64,000 nucleotides of DNA from Eriocheir sinensis (taxonomy: Eukaryota; Arthropoda; Malacostraca; Decapoda; Varunidae). Below the pieces are notes generated by a model. That model ran no database searches and was not told where the DNA came from. It was given only the letters and a program-made list of their open reading frames with translations. The translations under genes and the position numbers were made by a program. The DNA is taken from contig NW_026111622.1 in NCBI RefSeq assembly GCF_024679095.1, positions 1-64,000 of the forward strand, given 5' to 3'. Position 1 is the first letter of the stretch; every line of letters begins with the position of its first letter. Shown here in pieces: positions 46,647 to 63,494 of the stretch.

Positions 46647-49460
46647 CATATAGAGTAAATTTCTATGAAAATATATATTCAAAATACATATAAAATTATG
46701 TAAATTAGTATAAAAATATATATATCATATACACCTAAAAAAATGAAAATTCGTATCAAAATAAATAAACAAAATTCCGATAAAAGAACGTATATTTGTA
46801 GGAAAATAAATATACAAAATACACATAAAATTACGAAAACAAAAAAAAAAAATAAAATTCAATTTGTATGAAAATAGATATACAAAATACACATAATTAG
46901 TTAAATTTGTATTTAAATACATGTACAAAATGCACATAAAATAATGTAAATATGTATGAAATGAAAACAAATTCACATAAAATAACGTACATTTGTATAA
47001 AATAGATATACAAAATATACATAGAATAATGTAAAATCGTATCAAAATAAATACACAGAATTCAATAAAATAATGTTATTTTGTATAGAAAAAAAGATGC
47101 AAAATACCCATAAAATAAAGCATATTTTTTTAAAAATACATATACTAGAATACACATAGAATAATTAAATTTGTATTGAAATTAATATACAAAATGCACG
47201 TACAATAAGGTAAATTTTTAATGAAAAAATATACAAAATGCACATAAAACAATGTATATTTGTTTCAAAATATATATACGAATAAACATAAAATAACGTA
47301 TATTTCTATAGAAATATATATACAAAATACACAAGAAATGACGTAAATACGCATAAAAATATATATACACAAAACACATTATATAATGTAAATTCGCATC
47401 AAAATAAATAAACAAAATATCAATAAAAGAATGTATTTGTATGAAAATAAATATACAAAATACACATAAAATATTGTAAATTTGTATAAAATTCTATTCA
47501 GAAAATACACAAAAATAATTTAAATTTGTATAAAAATATACATATAACTAAACAAAATACACATAAAAATAGTTAATTTTCTATAGAAATACATATACAA
47601 AATACACATAAAATAATGTAAATTTGAAAGAAAATATATAAACAAATACACTTAAAATAACGTAAATTTGTATGGTAAATTTGTATAAGAAAATACATAC
47701 AAAATACACATAAAAGAACGGAAATTTCAATAAACATATATGTACAAAAATGCACATAAAATAAAGTAAATTTGCATAAAATTATATATACAAAACACAC
47801 ATTAAATAATGTAAATGCGTATAAAAATATGTATACAAAATACCTATGAAATAATCTAAATTCTTATCGAATTAAATTAACAAAATACCAATAAATTAAT
47901 GTAATTTTTCGATGGAAATATATATAGAAAATACACATAAAATAACCTAAATACAAATACAAATATACACATAAAATAATTTAATATTAAATGAAATAAA
48001 TATACAAAATAAATATAAAATCAGTTAAATTTGTAATGAAATATATGTACAAAATACACATCAAATAATGTAAATTTATATGAAAATATATATACAAATA
48101 CACATAAAATACCATGAATTTGTATAAAAATATATATTAAAAATAAATATTAAATAATTTAAATGCGTATAAAAATATATATACAAAGTACATATAAAAT
48201 AATGTAAACTCGTATCAAAATAAATCAACAAAATACCAATAAAATAATATATATTTGAATAAAAAGAAATTTACAAAATACACATAACATAACTAAAATT
48301 TGAATTTATATATATACAAAAATACAAAGAAATAATTTGAATTTGGATAAAAATAGATATTCAAGATACGCGTAAAACTAGGTAAATTTCTTTTGAAATA
48401 TATATACAAAATACCAATAAAATATTGTAAAATTGTGTCAAAATATATAAACAAATACACATAAAATAATGTAAATTTGTATGAAAATAATATACAAAAT
48501 ACACATAGAATAAAGTCAATTCGTATCAAAATGAATGACCAGAATATCAATAAAATAATGTAAATTTGTATGAAAATAAAGATGCAAAATACCCATGATA
48601 TAAAGCATATTTTTATAAAAATACATATACACAATTAAATAATGTAAATTCGCGTCAAAATAAATAAAAGAATATCAATAAAAGAATGTGTATTTATATG
48701 AAAATATACAAAATACACATGAAATAACATAAATTTGTATTAAACTATATACAAAAATACACAAAAATAATTTAAATTTGTATGAAAATAAATATACAAA
48801 ATACACATAAAATTAGGTAAATTTGTATTTAAATACATACACAAAATACACTTAAAATAATGTAAATTTGAATGAAAATATATAAACAAATACACTTAAA
48901 ATAACGTAAAATTGTATAAAATACATATACAAAATACACATTAAATAATGTAAATATATATAAAAAAAAATATATACAAAACACAAATAGAATAATGTAA
49001 AATCGTATCAAAATGAATACACAGAATGTTAATAAAATACTGTAAATTTGTATGAAAATTAAGATGCAAAATACCTATAAAATACGCATTTTTTATAAAA
49101 ATGTACATACTAAAATACACATGAAATAATTGAATTTGTATTAAAATAAATTTACAAAAAAGCACATACAATAAGGTAAATCTGTATTTAAATAGATATG
49201 CAGAATACATATAAACAATGTAAATTTGTTTCAAAATATATATACGAATACACATAAAATAAGGTAGATTTCTATAAAAATATATATACAAAATACACAT
49301 AAAATTAGGTAAATACGTATAAAAAAAATGTATACAAAATACACATACAATAATGTAAAGTCGTATCCAACTAAATAAACAACACACCAAGACAAGAATG
49401 TATATTTGTATAAATATAAAAATATAAAATACACATTAAATAACTTAAATTTGTAATTTA
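46647..49460 (-). repeat. 46-bp AT satellite block 27 (minus orientation)
   Basis: About 61 inverted monomers. It leaves the giant inverted repeat at 47,156 with no orientation change on this side. The rest is the spacer between the arms. Variants near 48,300-48,600 resemble 35,520-35,860. It ends in an A/T-only switch, GTAATTTAAATTATTATATT. Confidence 0.84.
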
Positions 49461-52091
49461 AATTATTATATTAATATTCTGTTTATTTATTTTTATACGA
49501 TTTAAAATTATTCTTTTAGTATTTTGTATATATATTCTTATAAATATTTACATTACTTAATGTATATTTTGTATATATATTTTCAAATTTACGTTATTTT
49601 ATGTGTATTGTTTATATATTATCATACAAATTTACATTACTTTATGTGTATTTTATATGTATTTCTATGCAAATTTGCCTAACTTTATGTGTATTTTGCA
49701 TATCTATTTTCAAACTACTTTAAATGTTTTTTTTGTATTTTTGTATTTATTTTTATACAAATTTGAGTTATTTTATTTGTATTTTGTATATATATTTTCC
49801 TACAAATATACATTCTTTTATTGGAATTTTGTTTATTTATTTTGATACGAGTTTACATTATTTTATGTGTATTTGTATATATATTTTTCTACGTATTTAC
49901 ATTATTATATGTGTATTTTATATATATTTTAATTAAAATTACACTATTTTATAGTGTGTATTCGTATTTATTTTGATTCAAATTTTATACAAATTCATGT
50001 TATTTTATGAATATTTCTATATAAATTTTATTAGAAATTTATATTATTTTATGTGAATTTTACATATTTTCATTACAAATTTACTTTATTTTATGATTAT
50101 TTTGTATATTTATTTCATTCAATCTTAAATTATTTTATGTGTATATTTGTATTTGTATTTAGGTAATTTTATGTGTATATTCTATATATATTTTCATCCA
50201 AAATTACATTATTTTATTGGTATTTTCTTAATTTAACTCGATACGAATTTAGATTTCTTCATAGGTATTTTGTATACATTTTATGAGTATTTTATATATG
50301 TTTTCTCATACAAATTTATATTATTTTATTGGTATTTTGTTTATTTATTTTGATACGAGTTATATGATTATATGTGTATTTTGTACATTGTGTTTTTTGT
50401 ATATTTTTATACCAATTTACGTTATTATATGTGTATTTGTATAAATATTTTGATACAAATTTACTTTATTTTATGTATTTTGTATATATATTTCAATTCA
50501 AATTTAGCTTATTTTGTGTGTATTTTGTATATCTATTTTCATAAAATTTAATTACACTGTTTTATGTGTATTTTGCATATTTTTTCAATACAAATTTACC
50601 TTATTGCATATGCATTTTGTATATTAATTTTAATACAAATTTAATTATGCTATGTGTATTTTTGTATATATATTTTATAAAATATGCTTTATTTTATGGG
50701 TATTTTGCAATTTTATTTTCATACAAATTTACATTATTTTATTTATATTCTGTTTATTTTTTAAACAATTTTACATTATTCTATGTGTATTTTGTATATC
50801 TATTTTATACGTATTTACTTAATTTTATGTGTATTTTGTATATATATTTTTATAGAAATCTACGTTATTTTATGTGTATTCGTATATATATTTTGATACA
50901 AATTTACATTGTTTTATATGTATTTTTGCATATCTCTTTCAATACAAGTTTACCTTATAGTATGTGCATTTTGTATATTTATTTCAATACAAATTTAAAT
51001 ATTTTATGTGGATTTTGGTATATATATTTTTATAAGAAATGCGCTATTTGATGGGAATTTTGCATCTTTATTTTCATACAAATTTACATTATTTTATTAA
51101 TATTCGGTGTATTTATTTTGATACGATTTCACATTATTCTATTTGTTTTTTGTATATATTTTTTTTATACATATTTACATTATTTCAAGCAAATTTATCA
51201 TCTATTATTTATTTTCATACAAATACACATTCTTTTCATGATATTTTGTTTATTTATTTTGACACGAATTTACCTAGATATATATTTTGTATATATATTT
51301 TTATACGTATTTACATAATTTCATGTGTATTTTGTATATATATTTCTATAGAAATCTACGTTATTTTATGTGTATTCGTATATATATTTTGAAACAAATT
51401 TACTTTGTTTTATATGTATTTTTTAATATCTCTTTCAATACATATTTACCTTACTGTATATGCATTTTGTATATTTATTTCAATACAAATTTAAATATTT
51501 TTTGTGTATTTTGGTATATATATTTTTATAAAAAATGTTCTATTTTATGGGAATTTTTCATCTTTCTTTTCATACAAATTTACATTATTTTATTGATATT
51601 CTGTGTATTTATATTGATAGGATTTTACATTATTATATTTATTTTTTGTATATATTTTTTTATACACATTTACATTATTTAATGTGTATCCTGCATATAT
51701 ATTTTATACACATTTACGTTATTTTAAGTGTATTTGTTTATATATTTTCATTCAAATTTACATTATTTTATGTGTATTTTGTATATGTATTTCAATACAA
51801 ATTTACCTAATTTTATATGTATTTTGTATATTTCTTTTCATACAAATTTTAAATATTTTTGTGTATTTTTGTATATAGTTTTATACAAATTTAGGTTATT
51901 TTATGTACGCATTTACATTTTTTAATGTGTGTTTTGTATTTATATTTTTATGCAAATTTACTTTAATTTATGTGTATTTTGTACATATATTTTTTTTGAA
52001 ATTTGCGTTATTTTTTGTGTATTTGTATATGTTTTCTCATACAAATTTACATTATTTTATTGCTATTTTTTTTATTTATTTTGATACGAAT
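49461..52091 (+). repeat. 46-bp AT satellite block 28 (plus orientation)
   Basis: About 57 plus monomers in the spacer of the giant inverted repeat. The part 50,530-52,091 resembles 2,540-3,996 directly and 23,971-25,500 inverted. It contains the GTATTCGTATATATATTTTG variant near 50,878 and 51,376. It ends at the recurring junction TACGAATGAAAATAGATATA. Confidence 0.84.
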
Positions 52092-53536
52092 GAAAATAGA
52101 TATACAAAATATACATAAAATAAACTAAATTTGTATTGAAATATATATATAATATACATAAAATAATGTATATTTGTATCAAAATATTTTAACAAATGCG
52201 CATAAAATAACGTAAATTTGTTTTAAAATATAAAAAATACACATTAAATAATGTACAGATGTATAAAAAAATATATACAAAACACAAATAGAATAATGTA
52301 AAATCGTATCAAAATAAATACACAGAATATTAATAAAACAATGTAAATTTGTATGAAAATAAAGATGCAAAATACCCATTAACTAACGCATTTTTAAAAA
52401 ATATATATACCAAAATACACATGAAAAAATTAATTTGTATTAAAATAAATAAACAAAATACACATACAATAACGTAAATCTTTATTGAAATAGATATGCA
52501 AAATACATATAAAATAATGTAAATTTGTTTCAAAATATATATACGAATACACATAAAATAACGTAGATTTGTATAAAAATATATATACAAAATACACATG
52601 AAATGAAGTAAATACGTATAAGAAAATGTATACAAAAACACATAAAATAATGTAAATTCGTATCAAAATAAATAAACAAAATACCAATAAAAGAATGTGT
52701 ATTTGTATAAATATATATATACAAAATACACATAAAATAACGTAAATTTGTATAAAACTATACAAAAATACACAGAAGTAATTAAATTCGTATGAAAATA
52801 GATATACAAAATATAGATAAAATAAGCTAAATTTGAATTGAAATGTATATACAAAAATACATAAAATATTGTAAATTTGTATCAAAATATTTATAAAAAT
52901 ACATATAATAACGTAAATTTGTTTAAAAATATATAAACAAAATACAGATTAATTAATGTAAATACGTATAAAAAATATGTACAAAATACACATATAATCA
53001 TGTAATTCGAATCAAACTAAATAAACAAAATATCAATAAAATAATGTAAATTTGTATGAGAAAACATATACAAATACATATAAAATAACGCTAATTTCTA
53101 TAAAAAAAATTGTCTAAAAATGAACGTAAAATAAAGTAACTCTGTATAAAAATAAATATACAAAACACAACTTAAGTAATGTAAATGCGTACATAAAATA
53201 ACCTAAATTTGTATAAAACTATATACAAAAATACACAAAAATAATTTAAATTTGTATGAAAAGAAATATACAAAATACACATAAAATTAGGTTAATTTGT
53301 ATTGAAATGCATATACAAAATACACTTAAAATAATGTAAATTTGAAAGAAAATATATAAACAAATACACATATAATAACGTAGATTTGTATGAAATATAT
53401 ATTCAAAATACACATTAAATAATGTAAATATGTATAAAAAAATATACAAAAAACACAAATAGAATAATGTAAAATCGTATCAAAATATATACACAGAATA
53501 TTAATAAAATAATGTAAATTTGTATGAAAATTAAGA
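52092..53536 (-). repeat. 46-bp AT satellite block 29 (minus orientation)
   Basis: About 31 inverted monomers, resembling 40,787-42,365 directly but with only one unit of the 125-bp duplication. It stops at TGAAAATTAAGA, where the right arm of the giant inverted repeat begins with TGTGTATTCTAGTATATG. Confidence 0.84.
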
Positions 53537-54045
53537 TGTGTATTCTAGTATATGTATTTTTAAAAAGATATGCTTTATTTTATGGGTATTTTGCATCTTT
53601 TTTTCTATACAAAATTACATTATTTTATTGAATTCTGTGTATTTATTTTGATACGATTTTACATTATTCTATGTATATTTTGTATATCTATTTTATACAA
53701 ATGTACGTTATTTTATGTGAATTTGTTTTCATTTCATACATATTTACATTATTTTATGTGCATTTTGTACATGTATTTAAATACAAATTTAACTAATTAT
53801 GTGTATTTTGTATATCTATTTTCATACAAATTGAATTTTATTTTTTTTTTTGTTTTCGTAATTTTATGTGTATTTTGTATATTTATTTTCCTACAAATAT
53901 ACGTTCTTTTATCGGAATTTTGTTTATTTATTTTGATACGAATTTTCATTTTTTTAGGTGTATATGATATATATATTTTTATACTAATTTACATAATTTT
54001 ATATGTATTTTGAATATATATTTTCATAGAAATTTACTCTATATG
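53537..54045 (+). repeat. 46-bp AT satellite block 30 (plus orientation)
   Basis: About eleven plus monomers, a direct copy of about 29,970-30,515 and the reverse complement of 46,647-47,156. Shared unusual variants include GAATTTGTTTTCATTTCATA and CTTTTATCGGAATTTTG. It ends at TACTCTATATGTATATAC. Confidence 0.84.
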
Positions 54046-55957
54046 TATATACAAAAAAACACATAAATAATTAAATTTGTATGAAAATATATATACAAAA
54101 TACACATAAAATAAGGGAAATTTGTATTGAAAGACATATACAAAAAACACTTAAAATAATGTAAATTTGAATGAAATTATATAAACAAATACACTTAAAA
54201 TAACGTTAATTTGTATAAAATATATATAAAAATACACATTAAATAATGAAAATATGTAAAAAAAATATATACAAAACACAAATAGTATAATATAAAATCG
54301 TATCAAAATATATACACAGAATATTAATAAAATAATGTACATTTGTATGAAAACTAAGATGCAAAATACCTATAAAATAAAGATTTTTTTTTTAAATTAT
54401 ATTTACCAAAATACAGATAAAATATTTGAATTTGTATTAAAATAAATATACAAAATGCACATACAATAAGGTAAATTTGTATTGAAATAGATATGCAAAA
54501 TACATATAAAACAATGTAAATTTGTTTCAAAATATATATACGGATACACATAAAATAACGTAGATTTCTATAAATATATATATACATAATACAAATAAAA
54601 TTAAGTAAATACGAATAAAAAATGTATACAAAATACACATAAAATAATGTAAATTCGTATAAATATAAATAAACAAAATACCAATAAGAGAATGTGTATT
54701 TGTATAAATATAAATATACAAAATGCACATAAAATAACGTAAATTTGTATAAAACTATATACACAGAAGTAATTAAATTTGTATGAAAATAGATATACAA
54801 AATACACACAAAATAAGCTAAATTTGAATTGAAATATATATACAAAATACATAAAATAAAGTAAATTCGTTTCAAAATATTTTTAACAAATACACATATA
54901 ATAACGTAAATTTGTAAAAAAAAATACATAAACAAAATACACATTAAGTAATGTAAATACGTATCAAAAAAATATTTACAAAATACACAAATAATCAAGT
55001 CATTCGTATCAAAATAAATAAACAAAAAACTAATTAAATAATGTAAATTTGTATGAGAAAACATTCAAAATACACATAAAATAACGTTTTAAGTTTCTAT
55101 AAAAATATATGTACAAAAATGCACATAAAATTAGTTTGCATAAAAAAATATATACAAAACACACATTAGATAATGTAAATGAGTATAAAAATATGTATTC
55201 AAAATACCTATGAAATAATCTAATCTCGTATCGAGTTAAATTAAGAAAATAACAATAAAATAATGTAATTTTGGATGAAAATATATATATAGATAACACA
55301 CATAAAATAACCTAAATACAAATACAAATATACACATTAAATAATTTAAAATTGAATGAAATAAATATACAAAATAAACATAAAATAGGGTAAATTTGTA
55401 ATAAAATATATGTAAGAATACACATAAAATAATATAAATTTGTATGAAAATATATATACAAAGACACATAAAATAACATGAATTTGTATAAAATTTGTTT
55501 CAAAATATATACGAATACACACAATAAAATAACGGAAATTTTTATGAAAATCTATATATAAAATACACATAAAATAGTTTAAATACGTAGAAAAATATAT
55601 ATACAAAATACACATAAAATAATGTAAAATCGTAAAAAATTAAATACACAAAATTCCAATAAAAGAATGTATATTTGTTGGAAAATATATATACAAAAAA
55701 AAATTAACTAAAATTTGTATAAAAATATATACAAAAATACACAAAAATAATTTAAATTTGTTTGAAAATAGATATGCAAAATACACATAAAGTTAGGCAA
55801 ATTTGTTTTGAAATACATATACAAAACTCACATAAAATAATGTAAATTTGTATGAAAATATATAAACAAATACATATAAAATCACGTAAATTTGGATAAA
55901 ATATATATTACAAAATATACATTAAATATTTTAAATATGTATAAAAATATATTATAT
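54046..55957 (-). repeat. 46-bp AT satellite block 31 (minus orientation)
   Basis: About 41 inverted monomers. It matches 18.1-19.87 kb and 30.5-31.4 kb directly. At about 54,570-54,585 it holds the unexpanded form (about 14-16 bp of TA) of the microsatellite that is long at 18,411 and 31,044. It ends in TATATTATATTATATATATT. Confidence 0.85.
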
Positions 55958-58900
55958 TATATATATTTTTATTGATATATGCAATATTTATGTGCATTTT
56001 GTATATATTTCTCATAGAAATTTACATTATTTTATTGGTATTTTGTCTATTTATTTTGATACGAATTGCATGATTATTTGTGTATTTTGTACATTTTTTT
56101 ATACGTATTTACATTATTTAATGTGTTTTGTTTATATATTTTATACAAATTAACGTTATTATATGTGTATTTGTATAGGTATTTTGATACAAATTTACAT
56201 TATTTTATGTATTTTGTATATATATTTCAATTCAAATTTAGCTTATTTTATGTGTATTTTGTATATCTATTTATTTTAATACAAAATCAAATATTTTATG
56301 TTTTTTCGTGTATATATTTTTATAAAAAGTCTTAATTTTCATACAAATTTACATTATTTTATTAATATTTTCTGTATTTATTTTAGTACGATTTTACATT
56401 ATTTTATGTTGTTTTGTATATATTTTTTTATACATATTTACATTATTGTGTTTTTTGTATATATATTTGATACATATTTACGTTATTTTAAGTCTATATG
56501 TTTTTATATTTTCATTCAAATTTACTTTATTTTATGTATATTGTATATGTATTTCAATACAAATTTACCTATTTTATATGTTTTTTGTATATTTATTTTC
56601 ATACAAGTTTGAATTATTTTTGTGTATTTTTGTATTTAGTTTTATACAAATTTAGGTTATTTTATGTGTATTTTGTATATCTATTTTCATACAAATACAC
56701 ATTCTTTTCATGATATTTTGTTTATTTATTTTGACACGAATTAACATTATTTAATGTGTATTTTGTATATATATTTTATACGTATTTACATTATTTCAAG
56801 TGTATTTTGTATATATATTTCTATAGAAATCTGCGTTATTTTATGTGTATTCGTATATATATATATTGAAACAAATTTACATTGTTTTATGTGTATTTTG
56901 CATATTTTTTCAATTCAAATTTTCCTTATTGTATGTGCATTTTGTATATTAATTTTAATACAAATTTGATTAATATAATGTATTTTTTTATATGTATTTT
57001 TATAAAAATATGCTTTATTTTATGGGTTTTTTGCATCTTTATTTTCATACAAATTTATATTATTTTATTGATATTCTGTGAATTTATTTTGATATGATTT
57101 TACATTATTCTATGTGTATTTTGTATATATATTTTATATAAAATGTATTTGTTTTCATTTCATACAAATCTACATTATTTTATGTGTTTTTTGTACATGT
57201 ATTGAAATACAAATTTAACTAGTTATTTGTGTATTTTGTATATCTATTTTGTATGAATATTTTCATAGAAATTTACTCTATTTTATGAGTATTCGTATAT
57301 TTTGATACAACTTTACATTATTGATGTGTATTTTGCATATCTATTTCAATACAAATTTACTTTACTGTACGTGCATTTTGTATATTTATTTTAATACAAA
57401 TTTAATTATTTTATATGTATTTTTGTATATATATTTTTATGCAAATATGCGTTATTATATGGATATTTTGCATCTTTATTTTCATACAAATTTACATTAT
57501 TTTATTGATATTCTCTTTATTTATTTTGATACGATTTAACATTATTCTATGTGTATTTTGTATATTTTTTTTATACATATTTACATTATTTAATGCTCAT
57601 TTTGTATATATATTTTATCCAAATTTACATTATTTTATGTGTATTTGCTTATATATTTTCATACAAATTTACATTAATTTATGTGTTTTTTGTATATATA
57701 TTTTTCTACGTATTTAAATTATTTTATGTGTATTTTGTATAAATTACGTTAATTTATTGTGTGTATAAGTATATATTTTGATACAAATTTTATACAAATT
57801 CATGTTATTTAATGTGTATTTGTATATATATTTTCATACAAATTTATATTATTTTATGTGTATTTTTTCATATATTTCATTACAAATTTACCTTATTTTA
57901 TGTTTATTTTGTATATTTATTTCATTCGATATTAAATTATTTTATGTGTGTATTTGTATTTGTATTTAGGCTATTTTATGTGTATTTTGTATATATATTT
58001 TCATCCAAAATTACATTATTTAATTGATATTTTCTTAATTTAATTCGATACGAATTTAGATTATTTCATAGGTATTTTGTATACATATTTTTATACTCAT
58101 TTACATTATCTAAAGTGTGTTTTGTATATATATTTTTATGCAAATTTATTTTATGTTCATTTTTGTACATATATTTTTATAGAAATTTGCGTTATTTTAT
58201 GTATATAGTTTTATATAAATTTACGTATTTTATGTGCATTTTGTATATTTATATTTATTCAAATACACTTTCTTTTATTGGTATATTGTTTATTTACATT
58301 TATACGAATTTACATTATTTTATGTGTATTTTGTATACATTTTTTATACGTATTTACTTAATATTATGTGTATTTTGTGTATGTATTTTTATAGAAATCT
58401 ACGTTATTTTATGTGTATTCGTATATATATTTTTAAGCAAATTTACATTATTTTATATGTATTTTGCATATCTATTTCAATACAAATTTAGCTTATTTTA
58501 TGTGCATTTTGTATATTTATTTTAAAACAAATTCAAATATTTCACGTGTATTTTGGTATCAATAATTTTATAAAAAATGTGTTATTTTATACGTATATTG
58601 CATCTTAATTTTCATACAAATTTACATTATTTTATTAATATTCTGTGTATATATTTTGATACGATTTTACATTATTCTATTTGTGTTTTGTATATATATA
58701 TTTTTATACATATTTACATTATTTAATGTGTATTTTGAGTATATATTTCATAGAAATTTACGTTATTATATGTGTATTTGTTTATATATTTTCTTTCAAA
58801 TTTACATTATTTTTTGTGTATTTTGTATATGTATTTCAATACAACTTAACCTAATTTTATGTGTATTTTGTATATTTCTTTTCATACAAATTTAAATTAT

Positions 58901-60181
58901 TTTTGTGTTTTTTGTATATAGTTTTATACAAATTTAGGTTATTTTATGTACACATTTACTTTATTTAATGTGTGTTTTGTATATAGATTTTTATCCAAAG
59001 TTACTTTATTTTACGTTCATTTTTTGACAAACTTTTATAGAAATTAGCGTTATTTTATATGTATTTGTATATGTTTTCTCATACAAATTTCCATTATTTT
59101 ATTGATATTTTGTTTATTTAGTTTGATACGAATTACATGATTATATGTGTATTTTATACATATTTTTTATACGTATTTACATTACTTAATGTGTATTTTG
59201 TTTATATATTTTTAAACAAATTTACGTTATTATATGTATTTTTTTAAATATTTTGATACAAATTTACATTATTTTATGTATTTTGTATATATATTTTAAT
59301 TCAAATTTAGCTTATTTTATCTGTATTTTGTATATCTATTTTCATACGATTTTAATTACTTCTATGTATTTTTGTATATAGTTTTCTACAAATTTACGTT
59401 ATTTTATGTGTATTTTGTATATTTATATTCATACAAATACACATTCTTTTTTTGGTATTTTGTTTATTTATTTTGATACGAATTTACATTATTTTATGTG
59501 TATTTTGTATACATTTTCTTATACTTATTTACTTCATTTTATGTGTATTTTGTATATATATTTTTATACAAATAAACGTTATTTTATGTGTATTCGTATA
59601 TATATTCTCAAAACAAATTTACATTGTTTTATATGTATTTTGCATATCTATTTCAATACAGATTTACCTTATTGTATATGTATTTTGTATATTTATTTTA
59701 ATACAAATTAATTTTTTCATGTGTATTTTGGTATATATATTTTTATAAAAAAAATGTGTTATTTAATGGGTATTTTGCATCTTTATTTTCATAAAAAATT
59801 ACATTGTTTTATTAATATTCTGTGTATTTACTTTGATTCGATTTTATATTATTCTATTTGTGTTTTGTATATATTTTTCTTATACATATTTACATTATTT
59901 TTGCATCTTTATTTTCATACAAATTTACATTGTTTTATTAATATTCTGTGTATTTACTTTGATTCGATTTTACATTATTCTATTTGTGTTTTGTATATAT
60001 TTTTTTATACATATTTACATTATTTAATGTGTATTTTGTATATTTTAAAACAAATTTACGTTATTTTATGCGCATCTGTTAAAATATTTTGATACAAATT
60101 TACATAATTTTATGTATTTTGTATATATATTTCAATACAAATTTAGTTTATTTTATGTATATTTTGTATATCTATTTTCAT
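55957..60181 (+). repeat. 46-bp AT satellite block 32 (plus orientation)
   Basis: About 92 plus monomers, the longest plus block without a microsatellite. It pairs with 40,787-45,098 in the left arm and matches 19,874-23,970 directly. It ends at TCTATTTTCATTCGTATCAA, the recurring junction. Confidence 0.85.
59775..60026. repeat. 126-bp tandem duplication (right arm copy)
   Basis: A block beginning TTGCATCTTTATTTTCAT and holding TTTACTTTGATTCGATTTTA occurs twice, starting at 59,775 and 59,901. It is the counterpart of 40,941-41,192. Copy A1 has one unit near 23,700. Confidence 0.8.
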
Positions 60182-61693
<1,512 letters not shown>

Positions 61694-63494
61694 TGTATTT
61701 TGTATATCTATTTTATTTTCATACAAATTGAAATTATTTTTGTTTATTTTTTTTATATATTTTCATACAAATTTTCGTTATTTTATGTGTATTTTGTATT
61801 TATTTTTCTAAATATACGTTCTTTTATCTGAATTTTGTTTATTGAATTTGAAACGAATTTACCTTATTTTGTATATCTATTTTCATACAAATTAAAATAT
61901 TTCTGTGCATTTTTGTATATAGTTTAAAAAAAAAATACGTTATTTTATGTGTATTTTGTATATTTATATTTATACAAATACACATTCTTTTATTGGTATT
62001 TTTTTTTTATTTTGATACGAATTTACATTATTTTATGTGTATTTTGTATACATTTTTTTTATACGTATTTACTTCATTTGATGTGTATTTTATATATATA
62101 TTTTTATAGAAATCTACGTTATTTTATGTGTATTCGTATATATATTTTGAAACAAATTTACATTGTTTTATATGTATTTTGCATATCTATTTTAATACAA
62201 ATTTACCTTATTGTATGTGTTTTTCATATATTTATTTTAATACAAATTTAATTTTTTTATGTGTATTTTGGTATATATATTTTTATAAATAAAAAAAATG
62301 CGTTATTATATGGGTATTTTGCCTCTTTATTTTCATACAAATTTACATTATTTTATTAATATTCTGTGTATTTATTTTGATACGATTTTATATTATTCTA
62401 TTTGTGTTTTGTATATATTTTTTTTATACAAATTTACGTTATTTTAAGTGTATTTGTTTATATCTTTTAATTCAAATTTACATTATTTTATGTGTATTTT
62501 GTATATGTATTTCAATACAAATTTACCTAATTTTATATGTATTTTGTATATTTATTTTCATACAAATTTAAAATATTTTTGTGTATTTTTATATATAGTT
62601 TGATACAAATTTAGGTTATTTTATGTGTATGTTGTACATCTATTTTCATACAAATACAAATTCTTTTATTGGTAATTTGTTTATTTATTTTGACGAGAAT
62701 TTACAGTATTTAATGTTTATTTTGTATATATATTTTTATACGTATTTACATCATTTCATGTGTATTTTGTATATATCCTTATTGTATGTGTATTTTGTAT
62801 ATTTATTTCAATACAAATTTAAATATTTTATGTGTATTTTGGTATATATATTTTTATAAGAAATGCGCTATTTGATGGGAATTTTGCATCTTTATTTTCA
62901 TACAAATTTACATTATTTTATTAATATTCGGTGTTTTTATTTTAATACGATTTTACATTATTCTATTTGTTTTTTGTATATATATTTTTTTATACATATT
63001 TACATTATTTAATGTGTATCTTGCATATATATTTCATACAAATTTATTATCCATTATTTATTTTCATACAAATACACATTCTTTTCATGATATTTTGTTT
63101 ATTTATTTTGACACGAATTTACATTACTTAATATGTATTTTGTATATATTTTTTATACGTATTTACATAATTTCATGTGTATTTTGTATATATATTTCTA
63201 TAGAAATCTACGTTATTTTATGTGTATTCGTATATATATATTGAAACAAATTTACACTGTTTTATTTGTATTTTGCGTTTTTTTTCAATAAAAATTTACC
63301 TTATTGTATGTGTGCATTTTGTATATTAATTTTAATACAAATTTAATTATTCTATGTGTATTTTTGTTTATGTATTTTTAAAAAACAATGTTTTATCTTA
63401 TGGGTATTTTGGATCTTTATTTTCATACAAATTTAAATTATTTTATTGATATTCTGTGTACTTATTTTGATACGATTTTACATTATTCTATGTA
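61694..63494 (+). repeat. 46-bp AT satellite block 34 (plus orientation)
   Basis: About 39 plus monomers. Its start (with the preceding block) is a direct copy of window positions 1-844. It pairs with 37,324-39,118. A local deletion near 62,775 joins TGTATATATC to CTTATTGTATGTG, also seen in the left arm near 38,036. It ends at CTATGTATAACAAAAATAAA. Confidence 0.85.
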
